From contig JAYKKM010000442.1 of the NCBI GenBank assembly GCA_035772405.1, positions 57,501 to 121,500 on the forward strand: a stretch of 64,000 bases of DNA, read 5' to 3'. The notes below the pieces were generated by a model that was not told the origin of the DNA, did not search any database, and saw only the letters and a list, made by a program, of their open reading frames with translations. Shown here one piece after another: positions 1 through 12,626 of this stretch; within the stretch, counting starts at the first letter, position 1, and the number at the start of each line of letters is the position of its first letter. This stretch comes from Chrysogorgia sp. JL179-B06. Its lineage: Eukaryota; Cnidaria; Anthozoa; Scleralcyonacea; Chrysogorgiidae. Made by a program: the position numbers and the translations under genes.

Positions 1-41
1 TTTAAAATTTTGTTTCATAATAATACCTAATGATTAATAAC

Positions 42-437
42 CTAACTACGATTTAATAAGCTTTTAAAATATCTAATATTGCCCTGAATTCTTATATCTC
101 TCGAGTCTCGATAGACTATTCCAGAGAACCGCCCCCTGATAATAAATGCTGTTTTTGCCAGCTTCAGTATATGGTCTCGGAACATAAACATTATAGAAAG
201 GTTATAGAAATGTAGAGAAGATATTTTTTCAAACATATTAGTTAAATAACTTGTTGCGCTGTCATTGATTATTTTATACATCATTACAGCTAGTTGTTTC
301 GATCTTCTTATTTCTAAATTATCCCACATAAGCCCATCCAGCAACTCGGTTGATTGTCTGTTATAATTTGAAAAGGTAACTATTCTAGCAGCTCTGTTTT
401 GTAACTTTTGAAGTGTATCAGTCCTTGAACAACATGG
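42..437 (-). pseudogene. C-terminal fragment of a CR1/L2-clan non-LTR reverse transcriptase
   Basis: Read on the minus strand, the frame is open from about 437 down to the stop at 42. It matches the layout of the region after the RT domain in CR1/L2-type ORF2 proteins: a LQKLQNRAARIV motif, then a WDNLEIRR block, then a run rich in F, Y and basic residues. Only this 3' part is present and the EN and RT domains are missing, so it is a 5'-truncated copy. It is immediately followed at 438 by a second non-LTR element on the opposite strand. The clan assignment rests on motif order only. Confidence 0.7.
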
Positions 438-705
438 CGGGCAGTCGACTCCTTCGGAGCTCCGCTATACTTACATTTATATTGGTCCTAAATATTTATC
501 TATATCGTTAAAGTCAAACGAGATCAACCTAAAGGTGTGTTCATTACACATATCTACTGGCATGGACAGAAGATCGTTTCCTGGACGCAATTCTGGTTTG
601 CCTCGTCGTTCGAATATTGATGAAATTCCAAGCGTTATCAAATATACTAGACTCCTGAAGCTCACTAAAATGTGTCTCTGGTCATCAATCCTGCTACTTA
701 CTGCT

Positions 706-732
706 GGAGATATCTGTCCTCAACCAGGTCCT
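706..732 (+). other. degenerate 2A-like (ribosome-skipping type) motif
   Basis: Residues 58-66 of the ORF starting at 535 read GDICPQPGP, just after a hydrophobic stretch (SILLLTA) and just before the endonuclease domain. The 2A consensus is D-V/I-E-x-N-P-G-P, and such motifs are known at this position in some APE-type non-LTR elements. Here the Glu is Cys and the essential Asn is Gln, so skipping activity would be lost or strongly reduced. The resemblance may be the trace of an ancestral 2A. Confidence 0.45.
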
Positions 733-1084
733 GATAATGTTACTCAACTAAAAATTGACATTAAATCGAGAGGTCTTTCTATAATTCATTTAAATGTCCG
801 AAGACTCCGTTCAAAACTTGACGAGCTGAAGATTAGATTACGCAACTCCAAGTCAATTGATGTACTGACGTTTTCTGAAACGTGGCTTCAACCCAGTATT
901 TCTGATGAGGAAATCTATATTGCGGGTTATTCTTGTTTAAGACACGATTGAACGTCTAAATCTGGTGGCGGCGTAATAATCTATTGCAGAGATGGTCTCA
1001 CTTTTGTGAATAGGGATGATCTAAAGAGCGACAACGAATCTGTTTGGGTGCAGATTAACCGTAAACACTGCAAGTCTCTGGTTA

Positions 1085-1848
1085 TTGGATGCTTATATAA
1101 ACCCCCTGCTCAGCCAATAGATGATTTTATCGATAATTTTAATACTTCTTTAACTGGCATTGACCCGCGTTTTGAGAAAATTATTCTTGGTGATTTTAAT
1201 ATCGACTTCAGCCTAAATGCTAATTCCCGCAGAAAAAAAGACTCAAGAGAATTGCTGAATTCAATGACATCTGTCAAATAATTATAAACCCGACTCGCAT
1301 GACTGAAAATACTCAATCGCTTATTGATTTGATATTCACAAACGTTCAACATAAAATTAAAGATCAAGGAGTAATCCCTCCCGGATTAAGTGACCACTTT
1401 CTGATATATTGTGTCTACAAATCTGGTGTAGTACGATCAGCCCCTAGGGTTATTGAGTTTTGTTCATTGGATGCTTATATAAACCCCCTGCTCAGCCAAT
1501 AGATGATTTTATCGATAATTTTGATACTTCTTTAACTGGCATTGACCCGCGTTTTGAGAAAATTATTCTTGGTGATTTTAATATCGACTTCAGCCTAAAT
1601 GCTAATTCCCGCAGAAAAAAAGACTCAAGAGAATTGCTGAATTCAATGACATCTGTCAAATAATTATAAACCCGACTCGCATGACTGAAAATACTCAATC
1701 GCTTATTGATTTGATATTCACAAACGTTCAACATAAAATTAAAGATCAAGGAGTAATCCCTCCCGGATTATGTGACCACTTTCTGATATATTGTGTCTAC
1801 AAATCTGGGGTAGCACGATCAGCCCCCAGGGTTATTGAGTTTTGTTCA
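1085..1848 (+). repeat. tandem duplication of 382 bp inside the non-LTR endonuclease region
   Basis: Bases 1085-1466 and 1467-1848 are the same 382-bp segment repeated head to tail with only about five substitutions (for example AGTGACC against ATGTGACC before the DHFL block). Both copies carry the LYKPP, LGDFNIDF and DHFLIYCVYKSG blocks. The join has short TTGGATGC-type homology. The first copy ends within GTTCA and the sequence then resumes at TTGGATGC of the second. Confidence 0.95.
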
Positions 1849-3939
1849 TATAAAAACTACAATAAGGATGCATTCATCAAGGATCTCAAGAACGTTCCAT
1901 GGCATTTTGCTTTTGCCGATCCTGAAAATCTTGATGACTGTGTTTACATCTGGAATAAGCTCTTCAATGATGTAACGAACAACCATGCACCTATCAAGTC
2001 ACGTAAATCAAGTCGACCTCCTACACCTTGGATGACTTCTGAGATAGCCAAACTTATGAGTGACCGTGACTTTCACTTGCTGAAGGCCAAGGGTAATAAG
2101 TCAAGTCATCACTGGATGAAATATAAAAAGCTAAGAAACAATGTCCATCGCCATATCGAAGAAGCTAAATCTAATTACTTCACTAGCCTTTTACAAGATT
2201 GTAAAGGGGATTCTTCCAAACTCTGGAAAGCCTTTAAACAAGTTCTACCAACTAAACAGACTTCTAATATCACAAGTCTCAAAGTTGACGAAAAGATACT
2301 CTTCATAGCAAAATCAATCGCTGATGGATTTAATCAATTTTTTGTGAGTATAGGAAATAAACTTGCTGAATGGGTCCGATAACTAGTGAATTTGTATCCA
2401 AGACTATAAATCATCTTAAATCCAATAAGGCCACTGGTCTAGACAAAATAAGTGCACGTATGCTCAAAGATGCAGTGTCATTGATTACACCTTCCCTCAC
2501 TCAATTATTTAATCTTTCAATTCAGACCAAAACCTTCCCAACTATCTGGGAAAATGCTTGCATTATGCCGATTCACAAATCCGGAGATACTCAAGATCCT
2601 TCTAACTACAGGCCTATTTCCATCCTTCCATCCATCAGCAAAATCCTGGAGAAAGCTGTCCACACTCAACTGGGTTCTTTTCTTGATACCAAGAAACTCC
2701 TTTCATCAAGCCAGTTTGGGTTTCGACTCAATTCTTCTACTGTTCTGGCCACAACGAAAATTTGTGACAAGGTACTTAAATCAATGGACGACGGGTAGAT
2801 CACTGGTGCAGTTTTCCTGGATCTAGCGAAGGCGTTCGACACAGTCAACCATAAAATCCTACTACACAAGCTACGCCTTCTTGGTGCGGATGTTGATGCG
2901 TGTGAGTGGTTTGAATCTTTTCTATCTGTTCGCTCCCAGGTTACAGTTTATAACAACGCTCAATCTGATACATCACATGTATATAGGGGTAGTACAAGGA
3001 TCTATTCTTGGTCCCTTATTGTTTTTAATATACGTGAACGACATGCCGAGCATCTTAGAGACCTGCCAAGTTACTCTTTTTGCCGACGATACCGTTTTAT
3101 ACTGCTCATCAAAATGTTCTGATGTACTTCAACAAAAACTGAACTCTGACTTATCTAGAGTCTGTAATTGGCTTAACCATCTCACCATCAACATAAAAAA
3201 GTCCAAATTTATGCTTATTGTCGGTAGTAAACGTTTGGCAAGTCTATACTCATCCCTGACTGTATCTATTGGAAATGTACCTCTTGAAGAAGTCCAGATG
3301 TACAAGTACCTTGATATGTGATGATAAATAATAACTTGACTGATTTACAAATATTACTTAATAAAGCAGCACGAATTATTTTAGATTTAGATTATAGGTC
3401 ATCTGCCAGTGCTGCCTTAGTCAAGTTATCATGGAAAAATCTTAAGGATAGGAGAAGTTCAAACCGTTCTATTTTTATTTATAAATGTCGCAATAACCTA
3501 TTTTCACATGATTTTGAAATAACATATAGCCATGATATTCATAAGTATAACACCAGATCTAAGCCCAACATTAGAAAGTCTGTAGCGAAACCTAGTTGGG
3601 GCCATTGGACAAGTATTAACTTTGCTAGCAATGACTGGAATGAACTGAATAATGAGATTAGGGAAGCGAAAGATTTCAGAACTTTTAAACGTTTTTTACT
3701 TAAATGTAAATAGGCTGATACATATTATACTTACCTATTGTTCTTGTATTAGTTTTTAGTCTTAGTTTTTTATACCTGTATTTATAATTTATTTTAGTAG
3801 TTTATTTTCTGAAAAACACTTTTAGTGAAGTTGGCATCCTGAATAAAGATCGATTTAATAATAATTACTGTAGTTTCCCCAGACTGCAATGTAGTAATCA
3901 AATTACGGAAGGACAAGTGAATTATACATAGTAAGTAAT

Positions 3940-5400
3940 AATTCAAATAACACAAGATATCTAAATCGTTTTAATCCACCTATCCCTCCAGATATTTTCT
4001 TGGATATTTTACTAATATGATCTTTCCATGTTAAGGATTCATCTATTTCAATTCCGCGATATTTAGACTTTTTCTCCTTTTAAGAGTTGATGGTTAACCT
4101 AGTTTTCACGGTATTTAGACTTAGTTTGTTGGCTTGTAGCCACGTATGTATTTCATACATATCGTGATTCATTTGTTGCTCTAGTGCATGCACATTATCA
4201 CTAGCTATAGTAAGACTAGTGTCATCTGCATACATTCGTACTTTAGAAAATAGATCACAAGATGGCAAATCGTTTATGTAAATTAAGAAAAGTAACGGCC
4301 CATGTATCGAACTTTGTGGAATTCCACGGGTGATAGTACGACTATCCGACAGGACACCGTTCACAAATGTCTTTCGCTTACGTTCTTTTAAATAGGAAGT
4401 AAACCATAATAAACTTGATTGACAGACCCCGTATAATTTTTGTTTGTGTCACAAAATTTGATGGTCCATGGTGTCAAAAACTTTTTTAGGTCCAAAAAGA
4501 TGACCCCATTTAAAAGACCTCTATCTATATTTAAATACCAATCATTTACAGCATCTAATAAGGCAGTCATTGTAGAGTATTGAGGTCTAAATCCAGACTG
4601 CGTTTCTGTAAGCAAATTGTGCCCTGTCAGATAACTGTACAATTGATCAAAAATAACTCTTTCAATCAGTTTAGTAACAACCGACAAAACAGATATTGGT
4701 CTGTAATTATTTGGGTTAGTTTTATCTTCATCTTTATATATTGGTGTTACCTTGGTAATCTTCCAATCATCTGGAAAAATTCCAGTTCTGATTGAAAGAT
4801 TGATAATAAATGTTAAAGATGGCACAATTATGGGAACCGCATCTCTCAATAATCTAGCCGAGATTCCATCAATAGCACATGCTTTATTTAGTGGTAGAGC
4901 ATTTATTAGTTAATTTATTTTGTCGTTTGATACCTGAGATATATTGAAGGAATGCTCATGGGTTGATGTATTCTGTGAAGTCCCGGCTTGATGTTGGTAT
5001 TTGAGAGGCTAATTTAGGTCCAATATCGGTAAAGTTTGAATTCAGGGCATTACTTATCTCTTTTGGTGATGTACAATTTTTATTATCATATTTAATATTA
5101 CTAATAAAATTCGATTTGGGTTTTTTACCTAATATATCATTAACCCCCTCCATGTTTTCTTAATATTTTTATGATTCTAATTAAAGTATGAGTTGTAATA
5201 TCGTTTTTTGGCCGATTTGATGTTTTCATTAACTTTGTTTCTAATAACTTTATAATCTAGAAAAGCTTTCTCTGTTTTGAGTCGATTTGTTTTTTTTAGT
5301 CTATCTCTTTCAAACATCATTTTTTTTAAATGCGAGGTTAACCATGGTGCTGGCTTATTTCTAACCTTTTTGCGTTTCAGAGGAGCATGGTGATTAGAAC
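3940..5400 (-). pseudogene. CR1-like non-LTR retrotransposon relic (RT region)
   Basis: On the minus strand, frames run from a linker with PAPWLTSHL near 5350 through NSNFTDIGPKLA (about 5020), then RT blocks: SIRTGIFPDDWK, NNYRPISVLS, QSGFRPQYST, a broken LDLKK segment near 4480, RGIPQSSIHGPLLFLIYINDL, and the catalytic YADD near 4225. After the YADD domain come NKLSLNTVKT and GIEIDESLTWKDHI, ending near 3940. The normal GVPQGS motif is changed to GIPQSS. Stops and frame changes near 4440 and 4080 disable it, and the endonuclease is missing (5' truncation near 5400). Confidence 0.82.
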
Positions 5401-5403
5401 ATG

Positions 5404-5730
5404 TTGCAGATTTGGTACCAACATCGAGATGACCCGCAAGAAAGAGGTCTTAATAATGATTGGTTACCTTGGATTAATGATGGAATATTTTTTCAAATTA
5501 AAAAATGAAAGCATCATTTTCATAAATCTCAATATTTACAGAATAAAATATATATGACAGAGAGAGATGTTTTCACGACGACGACCAGTGATTTGTGAAG
5601 TAATTCGATTTAAAAAATCGAATAAAGAAATAAGTCATGTGATTGTACACTCAGCTGGAGAAAAAATAATATGTTGCTGATTTGTTACCGACATCAAGAT
5701 GAACTACAAGAAGCGGGGAAAAGTTATGAT
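5404..5730 (+). repeat. diverged direct repeat at the start of the unknown coding island
   Basis: The segment near 5404-5461 recurs at about 5672-5730. Both translate to a Y-Q/R-H-x-D-x-x-Q-E core. Between them a short frame from 5566 reads MFSRRRPVICEVIRFKK and stops near 5676. The pattern suggests duplicated pieces of one ancestral gene that have since picked up stops and shifts. I recognise no family. Confidence 0.5.
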
Positions 5731-5842
5731 TGCAGTTCCGGAAGTAAATTGGTTTTGGATGGCTATATAAGAAGATGTTAGATTTGGCTGGGAAGAGTGT
5801 TAGATTCTAAAACAGATTTTGCGTAAATCAAGAGTTGAGAAA

Positions 5843-6630
5843 AATGAAGGATCACATTTTTACATTATTTTGTGGAAGATGAAACATATTTTACAAAATG
5901 AAAAGCAGCACCGAATCAAGATAAACCTCTGTTTTGTAGAAATGAAGATTTTATTGCAACTTTAGATCATGTTGAAATTGTGTTGGTAAAATGTGAAAAA
6001 GTTCCTATATTACGCGCCAAATATCTTTCCAAGTTTCAATTTTATAAACTATAATTCCTGTGTGATTTACCTGTGGATGTTCGTCAGTATGTATATACCT
6101 ACCTATTCGCATATAGATCAATCGGGAAATATTGGAAAACTTGTTAAAAGTATAACTGAGTGTCATATATATATAATTGATGCATCCATAATTCTGTTAA
6201 ATAAGCGAGAGATGCCAAAGACAAGAGTTTGAGTAAAATGAAGGATAACATTTTTACATTTATGGAAGATGGAACATATTTTATAAAAAGAAAAGCATCA
6301 CAGAATCAAGATGAACCTCTGTTTTGTACAAATGAAGATTTTATTGCAGCTTTATGGCGTGTTGAAATTGTGTTGGTAAAATGTGAAAAAGTTCCTACAT
6401 TACGTCTAATTATCTTCCCACCCCTCAATTTTATAAACTATTATTCCTATTTGATTTACCTGATAATCGTCAGTACGTATATACCTATTCGCAACTAGAT
6501 CAATCGAAGAATATTGGAACATTTCTTAGAAGTATAACTGTGTCATATATATACTAATTGATACCCGCACCTTATAAAAGAAAGAGCAACTAAGTGTGAA
6601 ATCATTTTAGACCATGTACTACAAGATGTA
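5843..6630 (+). pseudogene. two decayed tandem copies of an unrecognised gene
   Basis: The segment from 5843 recurs from 6237 (offset about 394 bp). The second copy is open from 6238 (MKDNIFTFMEDGTYF, then NQDEPLFCTNEDF and VEIVLVKCEKVPTLR), then shifts frame near 6420 into QFYKLLFLFDLPDNRQYVY. The first copy has the same blocks with extra stops. Substitutions preserve the amino acids better than the DNA, so both copies were probably once selected for protein. No intron sign is seen. Family unknown: a viral or other foreign origin is possible but not shown. Confidence 0.45.
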
Positions 6631-6760
6631 TATGCCCCGGTGAAAGACTTGGTCGTTTCTTTGTCGTGGCGAAGAAAATGCTGATAAATTGTTTAAGGAA
6701 GCGCAATTAATTGGTACTCCTTCTTGTAATATTAATTTGAATAAAATTTCGTTTTTTTAG

Positions 6761-7342
6761 TGCAGTCGTGAAAGTGGAAATGAAAGTAAAGATATTGTAT
6801 ATCTTCAAGGCGTTGTTATACTTAAAGAAGCAAAATATGATATTTGGGATGCTTTACCCTGCGGTGAGATTGTTCGATCGTATGCTGAAGATTTCTATCA
6901 TTGTACGGGTAGAACCTATGATCCATCCACATTTATTCGATATGGAAAACGTCGGGTAAAATTGGGAAAATTATGGAGTTACGAAAGATCTAGTAAATTA
7001 GCAAAATATAAAAGAGATTGGAGAAAAAATAAACTTAAAAAAACAACATTTGGAATTATTACATTGCGTGGAGATAATTGTTGGGCAAAAACATTTACAA
7101 AGGAATCAGAAAACAGAAGAAAAAGATTGAAACATTGACTTGCATTCCATAACATGAATAAAACATGTTTTGTTCATACTGTGCAAGTTGAACACTGGGA
7201 ACATTTTGTAATGCATTATGCATGTAGAAAATGCAATGTCGATAAACATTACTGTGAATTTTGTAAAATAATTTACTCGAGAAGAATTTATACTATATTG
7301 ATTTATAAATGTGGCGATAGAATAAGAAGATGGAAACAATAA
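6761..7342 (+). pseudogene. unrecognised ORF with CxxC pairs, split by one TGA
   Basis: One frame runs from 6761 to the TAA at 7342 (about 193 residues) interrupted only by TGA at 7136-7138. Before the stop it has YDIWDALPCGEIVRSY and a very basic segment (KYKRDWRKNKLKK). After it comes HYACRKCNVDKHYCEFC, a C-x2-C-x6-C-x2-C pattern that could bind zinc. There is no clear start codon, and the upstream frames near 6580-6757 (VLQDVYAPVKDLV, then ADKLFKEAQLIG) look like shifted 5' parts of the same gene. I do not recognise it. It sits with the duplicated gene above in one AT-rich intronless block. Confidence 0.45.
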
Positions 7343-8013
7343 GTAGATACAAAAAAATGAATAAAAATGAAATAAAAATGAATTTTTTGAAAAATAAAAT
7401 ATGTTTTTAATAACTAAAAAAAGTTTTTGAAAAAAGCATTTTCCTATATAAACATTGTTATCATGTGAGAGAATCAGAAATGAAACGCAAGAGTGTTGTG
7501 TAGGATTTTTTTAAAGAAACAACTAATTTTCACATATAAAAAAATATAATGGGTAGACAAAAAGGTGGAGTGTATTTACCCACTAGGTAGGATCTGGATG
7601 TAGAAAAAGAAAACAAATACGAAGGGTAGGTAGGAAAATAAATCAAAACAAAAAGGAGGGGATTCATAAAATGGAACTTAAAAACCCGCCTTAGCAATGG
7701 CTGGTGGAGGAGTAAAAAGAAAACAAAAAGGGGGTTTTGGTTGGTCCCTTTGGGATCATTACATCTAGAAAAATGATATAAATATGAACACCAAATCAAA
7801 TAAATATGACCCCCAAAAAATCTAATCATTTTGAAAGAATGACTTCTAACAATCCTTTACTCTGTCCACCTCAATGTCTTGTAAAAAATTGAAATGTTAA
7901 AGAGTGGTGTTACTATAATATACAAAAGTTCCGATGCTACATCCTGAGGAGGGTAAACCTGATGGATTTTATAAAATATTACTCAAATGTGATATGAAGG
8001 ATGATGAAAAGTA
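7343..8013. other. AT-rich stretch without a recognisable gene
   Basis: Poly-A/T rich sequence follows the unknown island. A purine-rich run lies at 7545-7740. I see no conserved protein motif on either strand. Confidence 0.5.
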
Positions 8014-8280
8014 TACAGTACTGCCTAGAAATAACCTAACACTGCGGTTGCGGTCATTTAGCGTTGAGGTTGCGGTGGATTAGCGGTGAGGTTGCGGTGG
8101 ATTAGCGGTCAATTGGCGGTGAGGTTGCGGTGGATTAGCGGTGAGGTTTCGGTCGACAAAACCAACCGCATGAGAAAAACTACGTCGACTAAACACTTCG
8201 GGTTCCGACCTTGTCCGACTATTCAGTAACGCGCGTGTGTCAATAACAGTATGACAGTATGCCGTCCCATCCAAAATCAA
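8014..8280 (+). mobile_element. terminus of the 28-bp-TIR element family with CGG-type subterminal repeats
   Basis: Bases 8014-8041 begin TACAGTACTGCCTAGAA and match, with one mismatch, the exact inverted termini of the 38418-40656 element. They are followed by about five copies of a GGTTGCGGTGGATTAGCGGT-like unit (8041-8150) and by unique sequence (8155-8260) that resembles the inside of the other element's right end read in reverse (around 40380-40510). The opposite terminus was not found, so this is a solo or truncated copy. Confidence 0.75.
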
Positions 8281-9535
8281 ATATTACTCTCGGTGTAAAA
8301 AGTAGAGTGCTGTGTAAACAGCGGACTTTTGATTTGTGAAACCAATCAGTGAGTTTGTGATTATTATCAAATGAATGAATGAATAGTTTTCGTCAAAATG
8401 TTTAGTCTGGGTACATATAACTGGGTATTTGGTAACTCCCAATGTTCTTCTAGACAAGTTTTAAGTCAAAATAATTCACATTCATTTCTTCGTAAACAAG
8501 ATGAAAATATTCTGGATTAGGTTAAACGCTAAGACAGTCATACAAGTCTCTATGCTCATTAATACATTTATTGATATAGAACGATAGCGTATCTTTATCG
8601 ATGTCTACGTTATTTCTCCTCAGTTCGTCCCAAATCATATCCATGGTGCATGCGCTGCTTTCGGGTTGGTTACTGTCCACATTCACATTGCCGTAGGGAG
8701 GCGAAGTGTATAAATACAAAGGCGTTTCTTATATTATTAAAAGAAACAAAAGCTACCTTTTGATAATGACGTAATACTATCGGAAATCAAGTTCGGAAGG
8801 TGTCGGGATATATGGGGGCGGAGGAAGAGGACTAGGGTTAGTGAAGACTGAAACTGAGTGAGGTAAGTATAATAATAAGGCGTTATAAAATGAATACTAA
8901 TTACGGTTAAGGCTCCTCCAGCACGACGAGAAGTCATGACGTAATCTGATATGTGCAGGTCCTACTGGTACACGAGCTAGTGTTAGGGATGCTGAAGGTT
9001 TAATGACGTAATCTGAAAAAATAATGATGGTTACGGGGCCGTGTAGGTTCACGAGAAGTCATGACGTCGGTGGTGCCACCACCGGCACCACCGGACTCAG
9101 AACCCCCACTCTCTATATTACTGCTCTCAATCCTGGACTGGAGATTTAATTTGGCTTACTCTTAATGACTTTATTTTATTCTTTGTCTTTTCACCGCATT
9201 GATGTCGCTAGCCGATGTTGTTTGGCTTCATTTATCCCTGTACCTAGTTTTGCATAATACTCGTTTTTGATGGATTTGATTTCTTTCTTAATTAATTTGT
9301 TGACAGCCTGCAAGTTCGTTTGTTTATCTGGGACCAGGATTGCTTCCTAATCTGATTACGCTCTGCTATTAGTTGACTCTCGCAACATTTAAGTCAGGCT
9401 GATTAACCCATAGTCATAATTCCAGGAATACTTGGACTTCGTTTACATGAAGAACTGAAAGGTGCAAAGGCTGTTTTATTTTCAAAGTTGAGATGAACGA
9501 TGAGATCGGGACCAGTAAGGCGTGTTAATCTAAAT
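8281..9535. other. no recognisable gene; short CRE-like repeats
   Basis: No conserved protein is visible. A 65-codon minus frame (8719-8522, starting MYLYTSPPYGN) is open but matches nothing I know. GAGAAGTCATGACGT occurs at about 8927-8944 and 9050-9066, and GACGTAATCTGA occurs twice between 8938 and 9016. A small GGTGGTGCCACCACC hairpin lies near 9068. Confidence 0.4.
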
Positions 9536-9960
9536 TAGTAAGTCATATTGGTCATTATGTATTATGTATTATTATTTATGACTAGCCCCTTGATTCGTAG
9601 GTTTTATACATTGTTTGATAAAATAGTATATTTTAAGATATCTGCATCCTAGTTACTATATTCCTAGTTAATTTCCTAATGCAAATCCCATTGTAATTCA
9701 TTTTCAATGCGATAATCGTGCTCATTTAATATTATTATTATTATTATTATTATTGATATTAAAAATATGATACTTACAGCCACGCAAGGCGCGGAGTATT
9801 ATCGAACAAGTTCGCAGGAATGACAGATATATTGTTGTTATTGATAAATCTGGAATTAAATAAAACAGGAAGTAAAGATTAACCTATATACAGTACATGT
9901 ATACGGCAGAATTAAATTGTTAATTATGGCTATATTTCATGTAATATTGAAAGTTTATTT
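9536..9960. repeat. duplicated intron segment around LRR exon A
   Basis: This segment, including exon A, is duplicated at 28205-29735. The shared flanks include TATGACTAGCCCCTTGATTC (9576) on one side and TAAAGATTAACCTATATACA (9873) on the other. The second copy carries a foreign insertion of about 1.15 kb in the ATT microsatellite, so this copy is the empty site. Confidence 0.85.
9778..9849 (-). CDS. leucine-rich-repeat exon A (72 nt, one LRR)
   Basis: Minus-strand exon of exactly 72 nt between an acceptor ending TTCCAG and a GTAAGTA donor. It starts with the third base of a Leu codon and ends with the first two bases of the next, so it is symmetric phase 2. It encodes NNNNISVIPANLFDNTPRL, a classical 24-residue LRR (N-x-I-x-x-I-P-x-x-L-F-x-x-x-x-x-L). 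72-nt phase-2 LRR exons are typical of LGR/RXFP-type receptors, so a secreted or membrane receptor ectodomain is the likely context. Partner exons are at 29556 and 59341. Confidence 0.82.
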
Positions 9961-11215
9961 CGATATTGCTTTTGTGGACCGTAATGTTATCCATCTCCTT
10001 TATATAGGTAATATATTGTTGATCCTTCACACTAGGCACCACTTTAAGATTAGCACACATAATGTCACAAATCGCCGGGCATGTTGCAGCGATATTTCCC
10101 CTGCTGAGGACAAACGAGGGAGTATGCCAGAGAAGGAAAATGAAAAAAAAATAACGTTGTCTGTTTGATTGGTTTATTTTACTTTTATAGCAGAGACAAC
10201 AATCAGTGACAAAAAACATGGGACACATGAAATGAATGGATTTTTTTACCAAAATGTTTTAACTTTACCCTTACTAATCGGTTGAGAAACAAATAGCAAT
10301 GGTACGATGAAATATAAATGTGTTTTTCTTTACCCAACATTAAATAGGGGGCAAGGGGGAGTAATGAATATTTTCAGTGAAGTGTCCCAATAATAATGTC
10401 ACTGATTGTCTGAAAAATACACGTTAAGTATTTTATAATTTGTTTTGGAAATAGTTTTTTATTGGAAAAAATGGCATTAGTTTTCGCTACGCGGACAGCT
10501 ATCGGAGTAAACGCTCTGAGAATTTTGACTAAACTTTTGCCGATATACATATATTGTAAGTTGACAGCGAAAATTTGGCTTTAAAACCTCTCGTATTGTT
10601 CTGGAAATGAAATAGTAAACAAGCCTGTTATCGCTTGCGCACGTCCGTGCGTACTACAGTACGCGAAAAACTGATCAACACTATTCTTATTCGCGTAGTA
10701 GAACAAATTAAAGATCACTACACTTTATGGGCTAACATTTTTGTCAAGCATTTGCAAAGTTACTAATGCTTCCTGCAGGGCATAAAGTTTCACATTACAT
10801 GGCCATTGTATTCGCAAGTTACTTTTTCCTTGCGAATTATTATTACTTTTCAAATAATACTTAATTCACACAAGTAACCAGGTAATTATGATAAAATCTG
10901 CATAAGTAACCACAAGTAACCACAAGTAACCACGAACACTCTAAAAATATAGAATGATAACTAATTTATTTAAATTTGCGCTAACTTCTAAAATATTGAA
11001 CTTTTTACTATCAGGTTACTTCAGTAAAATCGTTTCCAAAGAACAATGTCAGTATCATACATTTTTTACCTTGCTATTTGGTCTTTTTTACTGCCCTTGG
11101 CGAAATTTGCTGTCGCTACTCTGAGTTTCACGCGGTTAGACGATCGTCAGGCAATTGACAGATAGGATACAACTATTCTCTATTTACAATGGGTGTCATG
11201 TTATTATGAGTGTCA
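9961..11215. other. no recognisable gene; small tandem repeat
   Basis: Several short open frames (for example 10252-9920 minus) have no recognisable motif. A CACAAGTAAC-type unit is repeated three to four times at 10867-10935. Otherwise it is plain AT-rich sequence. Confidence 0.4.
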
Positions 11216-11620
11216 TTAATTTAGGTGGTTTTTGGTGACATGTCTGCATTTACTGAAAAGTTCGGTGCGTCTATTCAAACATTTTTCTTTCTTCCTTTCA
11301 TCAAAATGAGTTTTTCTTCAAGGCATAATTTGCATCTTCTGGATCCAACTTTGTATGCTGGAACTCTCTTAATTAACGACCACTTGATGCCAAAGTCACG
11401 CTTTGCTGTTTTCAGTTTCCAAATAAATTTTGAAAGCTCGGTGTCACACGAATATTTCTAAAAGACTTGACGTGGTTCCGGTATCGATATTTAAATGTAT
11501 TAGCAGTTACTCCGACATAGGTATTCTTCTCATGGCTGTCGAGTGTCGTAACATCAGCTTGGTAAACAACACTCAGTAAGGCATTTACCATTGGTCGGAA
11601 AATCAAACGACGAACCGCTC
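11216..11620 (-). pseudogene. Penelope-like element GIY-YIG endonuclease fragment
   Basis: The minus frame from 11606 reads [20 protein letters not shown], then [17 protein letters not shown]. After a frame change near 11462 come [24 protein letters not shown] and a CKLCLEEK block, ending near 11216 with RTELFSKCRH. This is the GIY-YIG region that follows the RT in Penelope-like elements and some related retroelements. The RT itself is absent. Two frame changes and a stop at about 11257 make it a relic. Confidence 0.68.

Positions 11621-12626
<1,006 letters not shown>

Larger units (their letters stand above)
535..3866 (+). pseudogene. CR1/L2-clan non-LTR retrotransposon ORF2 (endonuclease plus RT), decayed
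   Basis: The apurinic endonuclease domain starts near residue 80 of the first frame: LNVRRLRSKL, then SETWL, then after a stop at 949 the blocks GGGV, LYKPP and LGDFNIDF, and the SDHFL end block twice (see duplication). The RT follows from about 2370: NKATGLDKI, SNYRPISILPS, QFGFR, DLAKAFDT (2820-2845), SILGPLLFLIYVNDM and the catalytic FADD near 3080. A C-terminal domain follows at 3318-3713, and the 3' region ends near 3866 with an AATAAAG signal and an ATA-rich tail. In-frame stops (949, near 2796) and at least four frame changes mean it cannot make a full protein. It is nearly full length, so insertion was probably not very old. Confidence 0.85.

Noticed and set aside
477..665. Minus-strand exon-like frame with a GTAAGT donor at 470
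   Set aside because: The sequence is the 5' part of the plus-strand retroelement. No acceptor or known domain supports an exon.
7530..7829. 99-codon minus frame at 7530-7829
   Set aside because: It is a low-complexity purine/pyrimidine-biased stretch with no conserved motif.
8041..8150. Regular spaced repeats that could suggest a CRISPR array
   Set aside because: The units are tandem without unique spacers, and the DNA is eukaryotic. They belong to the subterminal array of a mobile element.
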